Below are positions 63,901-64,000 of a stretch of DNA of 64,000 nt, piece after piece (within the stretch, counting starts at the first letter, position 1; each line of letters opens with the position of its first letter). Source of the stretch: JAIEPM01 sp964546815 (GTDB taxonomy: Bacteria; Cyanobacteriota; Vampirovibrionia; Obscuribacterales; Obscuribacteraceae). The notes below the pieces were generated by a model. It made no database searches, had not been told where the DNA came from, and saw nothing but the letters and a program-made list of their open reading frames with translations. The stretch covers positions 62,001-126,000 of the forward strand of contig CAZJLR010000005.1 in the NCBI GenBank assembly GCA_964546815.1, written 5' to 3'. The translations under genes and the position numbers were made by a program.

Positions 63901-64000
63901 TTATTTCCAGGAAAGGGTGTCATTCTTACACGCAATATGACGAGTTCATTTGACAAAATAAATCCAACCAAAGACATTGCCTATCGCAACCTGCGCTCAT
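54982..64000 (+). CDS. Giant secreted glycine-rich adhesin with FecR-like domain, cut off by right edge
   Basis: One uninterrupted frame of over 3,000 codons from TTG 54982 (GGAGAGG site 9 nt upstream) to the window end; I checked representative lines across it and saw no stop. A signal peptide covers about the first 36 residues (KTRKAIHTQSCLALALSMTI). Residues ~37-610 are Asn/Ser/Ile-rich filamentous-haemagglutinin-like beta-solenoid repeats (ANIINSGLI-type). Codons 56830-58660 are Gly/Ala/Asn-rich with NGGNGGxGG units. More solenoid follows to ~63.4 kb. From about 63.66 kb a FecR-like domain appears (GKVLFAPNQDIIVQT, ISIAAGSHVWIVE, KQQLELFPGKGVILTR). Predicted surface or biofilm protein. 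The C-terminus is outside the window. Confidence 0.88.
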   Translation, partial: MKTRKAIHTQSCLALALSMTIGLGYSVTPARSQSATPTTPVNLDLTSTSAVVTPGHLVDKGPVAITVGSQTLQVTAASTLTPAERLAVYQVFSTGQQQILLGAQGNAVGGSLTIGSHFSNFVSSLTVPSNVSVLSNAAVASNLNLTGTLVNAGNIYAFSNSPAATTANFSASNIINSGLITSILPAQLAHLGTVPVNLNLVAQQNIFNSGIISASGNLNLTAGGQISNITQGATQAILSGANINVLTGALASLNTAQLINTGIISATTGNVNVSSITNNLLVNNSNGIIQAIAGNISMNSATSLLSVLNNNGSISAKNQLSFLTSSSTSTSQQQALMDLIGGNLSAKSILFAGDNAAITINANKINGLIDIKGCSLAINSEHGDLNINSFELSGDPVFRAATGNLTIPISFSAGVYNSSGPFIAVAGQNVTLGGTGTIDAAASPITIAAGVNSDINGNILGTSSTGGDIAMPTVSLRTNGANIQLQANAANGSGGNISIANVSSNGNNGGAGANGSSGGAISITAAGMVNAGNINSSGGNGGDATQVIGVPANGGAGSGGPGITLSSTTTNKDTNGNIVNYTYLFSNGTSITSTAAPITPVPPSINTVPSVVQQQITSGSGGSSGGAYSDGSAGAAGSNGVNGSKGGNAGNAGSIAINAGGAASLGQITASGGTGGHGSDGSAGGKGGGGGNGGDSYVASNAGDGGAGASGGDGGNGGVGGIGGNGASVAISTGTATLTISSILAAGGTGGTSGVGGDGGAGGNGGNGGSAYGIGASGDGAYGGNAGRGGNGNLGGVGGSGGSISIQSGVISSSTLILRSNGGDGGLGAPGGNGGAGGAAGSGAGGLVGGGSGAGGIGGSGGSAGAGGNAGNAANITITASKINASAGSGIYALGGQGGNATTRTIALTCSTCGANGTSGTSNIAIGGGWGGAGGTAGSTGGGLVSTAAGNGGDGGNGGAGAAGGIGGIGGNISINISSSLTFNGNIQSIGGNGGNGSRGGFGLNGGTGATGSFGLIYAGAGGSGGNGGSAGAGGFGNLGGRAGSISIQCTDDILINGNVNSHGGHGGTGGPSGNAGIGADGSGGGGGIIAGNGGTGGQGGGVAPGGRGGDGGDGGAVSLISLNGSVTVNNGSGEAISTYGGGGGGGGAGGNGGNGGGGSTSGVGFNGATQLNTQLGAGTYPPTTIDASFGFTVGVVGSQGGLGGFGGAGGLGGSGGDGGSVIMLARNGSIAITGDILTYGNSGGVPGSPGLNGINGRDGATRTYFGLSIPISITSNGGIIGNSAGLNVGAGLAITIDGVTVGAQAYSSAAKLLTGSPGISGINLWIDLEDTAGTSTTGAPGGGNGYYGYRNNFGVTGLNQTFTIAGQSYTSGLTITPIVGNILTVFGVTPPNFLNGSYMTGTFPPFYSYIIPDSQTGSNNTGTISTATPTTTAFFGGVKTDLSASRGGNVTAIAGTSFSATGAFNALGGQSLIIQNSPCCGGPPQTAYFLLGIGGSVLLQASTINLLYPNAPGTGGPPNFTGGTTQQTQDAMANYAVKAGSITFITESNGQNFLFKPTVFSRNLTLPVYGGLNIGDGSRPVMATSPVQVLSNKFGSIELSQLLGAGGTYNAQGDLVIVATGDILSTGVPANSSIRSSTGGQIILAAGSLAPTAPNYWLVVGGASQTGGNISLPNVSIGTSNTSLVYLAASAGTSRIGSITTDKITASNGQGNTAPGSVYAYSSADFTPSSVTAQFGNFGSTTGNIGYPDTPVTIAISSLSVKIPAGVTNLINTVAGGVTVEDSYASAIYLYNTTGNITIRGTVNSGFAVFETPNSIFTKNTITTVGQNGMIQMIMGGSITDANGLSYFNSPNIGLTSTAGSIDISSLAATGSITLVAKAANSSAKATSINTPTLGIVSGSGGATILSTNATQLVANSTGAVNLTATGAVELGTDGKLPSYGKTFALTANGNITLSGPLWVEQSATLSTKSGSNGSITLNKNIGPVSSSSTYPDISLIADGTGSISQSGSNIFAHSLVLQSTSGNIGASVTPIFANSDLLTFSTSGSVSIFNTNSAYSVNLGSWSGTNLLFIQGGNITVNGSLNASGDIRLLTFAGGSIVLNNNVQAGGTTTLTASGNTDLAVGPLNSGSITQNASSTLTATQLNLSAGTGGVGLAAQHLKTNSSALVLSVAGAVNIDNARSATASVPLVGQLNLTNTGDLTFLSAVDTSSNTGSAGKISISVIGGKLTALDLSANGSGSGNNSADIALNADNGISVQNISSSGLNGATAGNLILLSAGQTIKTGNIAANGATSANGGTVIITAGVIEPGSKVEANALGTGSGGKITFITTGAAGNSVGTNHLPGVISANGVNGGSITLEYAGGFIIDSGAKIQANGSSGPGGTVFLSGLPIGGAALSVQNNGSIEANNKNSDTGVIAIHSGPLQDITISGTGSLLAGQIVRFGNIDPLTLLLSATPAGNGKLTQASVLNNFETNAKMASFTLVNLGDLTLPKNVNLTNGTGSGANFVATAGGKLTFTNISSLGLGLTGFGGNIILTAGNTIVGNTINNSSSSGSGGSVTVNAPNVFITNINSNGNINGGNLSASGTSLTFDNISTNGANGFGGISTFIGSVSVKNFSSTGLNGGGFNVNGGGIFAGAINLSGNLSGGSVSLSGTNVNLGDVNATGGLIGGSFRNNSGNLSVSSVNVSGGGAGGMVLINTGGGTNFGSIIANGGNGGFVGISSGGGISGSSISANGSSSGGTVSLSSGGIIVFGSMSGTGGGGSGGSLFVTAPGLIGNSIDFSSASGVGGIVVLNTGFTRVGSIRSNAPIIGNSGLPNTNFSNSLPNIIASSTIVQTDSTRVPRGRMLKEQSDDEQKVLEGRVIEEFAEESKDVPDGGLVDSSTFDSATLSQLTAKGVKVGEGSGNKFFNLDRGKVLFAPNQDIIVQTHEAQISIAAGSHVWIVETGNDVAIFDLADKKNGAVKVVNAKQQLELFPGKGVILTRNMTSSFDKINPTKDIAYRNLRS
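56830..58660 (+). repeat. Glycine-rich coding region (GGN/GGS units)
   Basis: About 1.8 kb of the adhesin gene in which Gly, Ala, Asn and Ser dominate, in NGGNGG-type units of irregular length, with many GGC/GGT codons. GC content rises well above that of the rest of the gene. On the opposite strand this produces long proline-rich frames that are not genes. Confidence 0.9.

Overview
The window looks like one long accessory, defence-rich stretch of a free-living Gram-negative-type bacterium. The evidence is Sec signal peptides on many proteins, Shine-Dalgarno sites (AGGAGG-like), TGA/TAA/TAG all used as stops, and an MotB/OmpA-type peptidoglycan-binding protein. The mix of FecR-type adhesin, bestrophin-like protein, zinc-ribbon repeat proteins, TPR paralogues and glycine-zipper effector-like proteins fits an environmental genome, perhaps a non-photosynthetic relative of the cyanobacteria. 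That placement is a guess; no rRNA or tRNA gene was recognised.

Region 1 (1-10.4 kb). A partial LysM protein, then a minus-strand operon of seven genes: a ZorA-like MotA/ExbB-type channel with a long helical tail, a ZorB-like OmpA/MotB partner, a VWA (MIDAS) protein, a PP2C-type phosphatase, a protein kinase with two zinc ribbons, a membrane/coiled-coil/HhH protein and a second kinase. Stops and starts touch or overlap through most of it. It joins the Zorya motor core to a VWA-PP2C-kinase set resembling E. coli yegL-yegK-yegI, and is the best candidate here for an undescribed system. The phosphatase gene carries a 42-bp minisatellite with an assembly gap. A WYL regulator is divergent from it.

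Region 2 (10.4-21.6 kb). Two WYL-type regulators around a secreted nuclease; two tandem TPR proteins (one with an in-frame TGA); a stand-alone GyrB-like ATPase with a shortened ATP lid followed by a 51-aa overlapping gene; a cluster of small paralogous proteins after an effector-like protein whose end looks frameshifted; a DEDDh exonuclease; the remnant of a DUF1778 antitoxin; and a glycine-zipper protein.

Region 3 (21.6-35 kb). A SNF2-family ATPase convergent with a complete type I Wadjet operon (jetA-jetB-jetC-jetD), then two small membrane proteins and a DUF2786 protein.

Region 4 (35-54.5 kb). An 11-repeat zinc-ribbon protein; a bestrophin-like protein; a diacylglycerol-kinase-like lipid kinase next to a tyrosine phosphatase; a transporter; a methyltransferase broken by TGA inside its SAM motif; a secreted His/Asp-rich phosphatase; hipBA with three operators spaced exactly 50 bp; a TPR-pRiA4b fusion; an ArsR-SRPBCC pair with an operator inside its promoter; GNAT and LysR genes; a hexapeptide-repeat protein; and a secreted calpain-like protease.

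Region 5 (55-64 kb). One open frame of more than 3,000 codons, reading off the right edge, encodes a secreted glycine-rich beta-solenoid protein ending in a FecR-like domain.

Several genes are broken or decayed (two in-frame TGA codons, one probable frameshift, fragments near 20.2 and 38 kb). These may be true pseudogenes or consensus errors; read data would decide.
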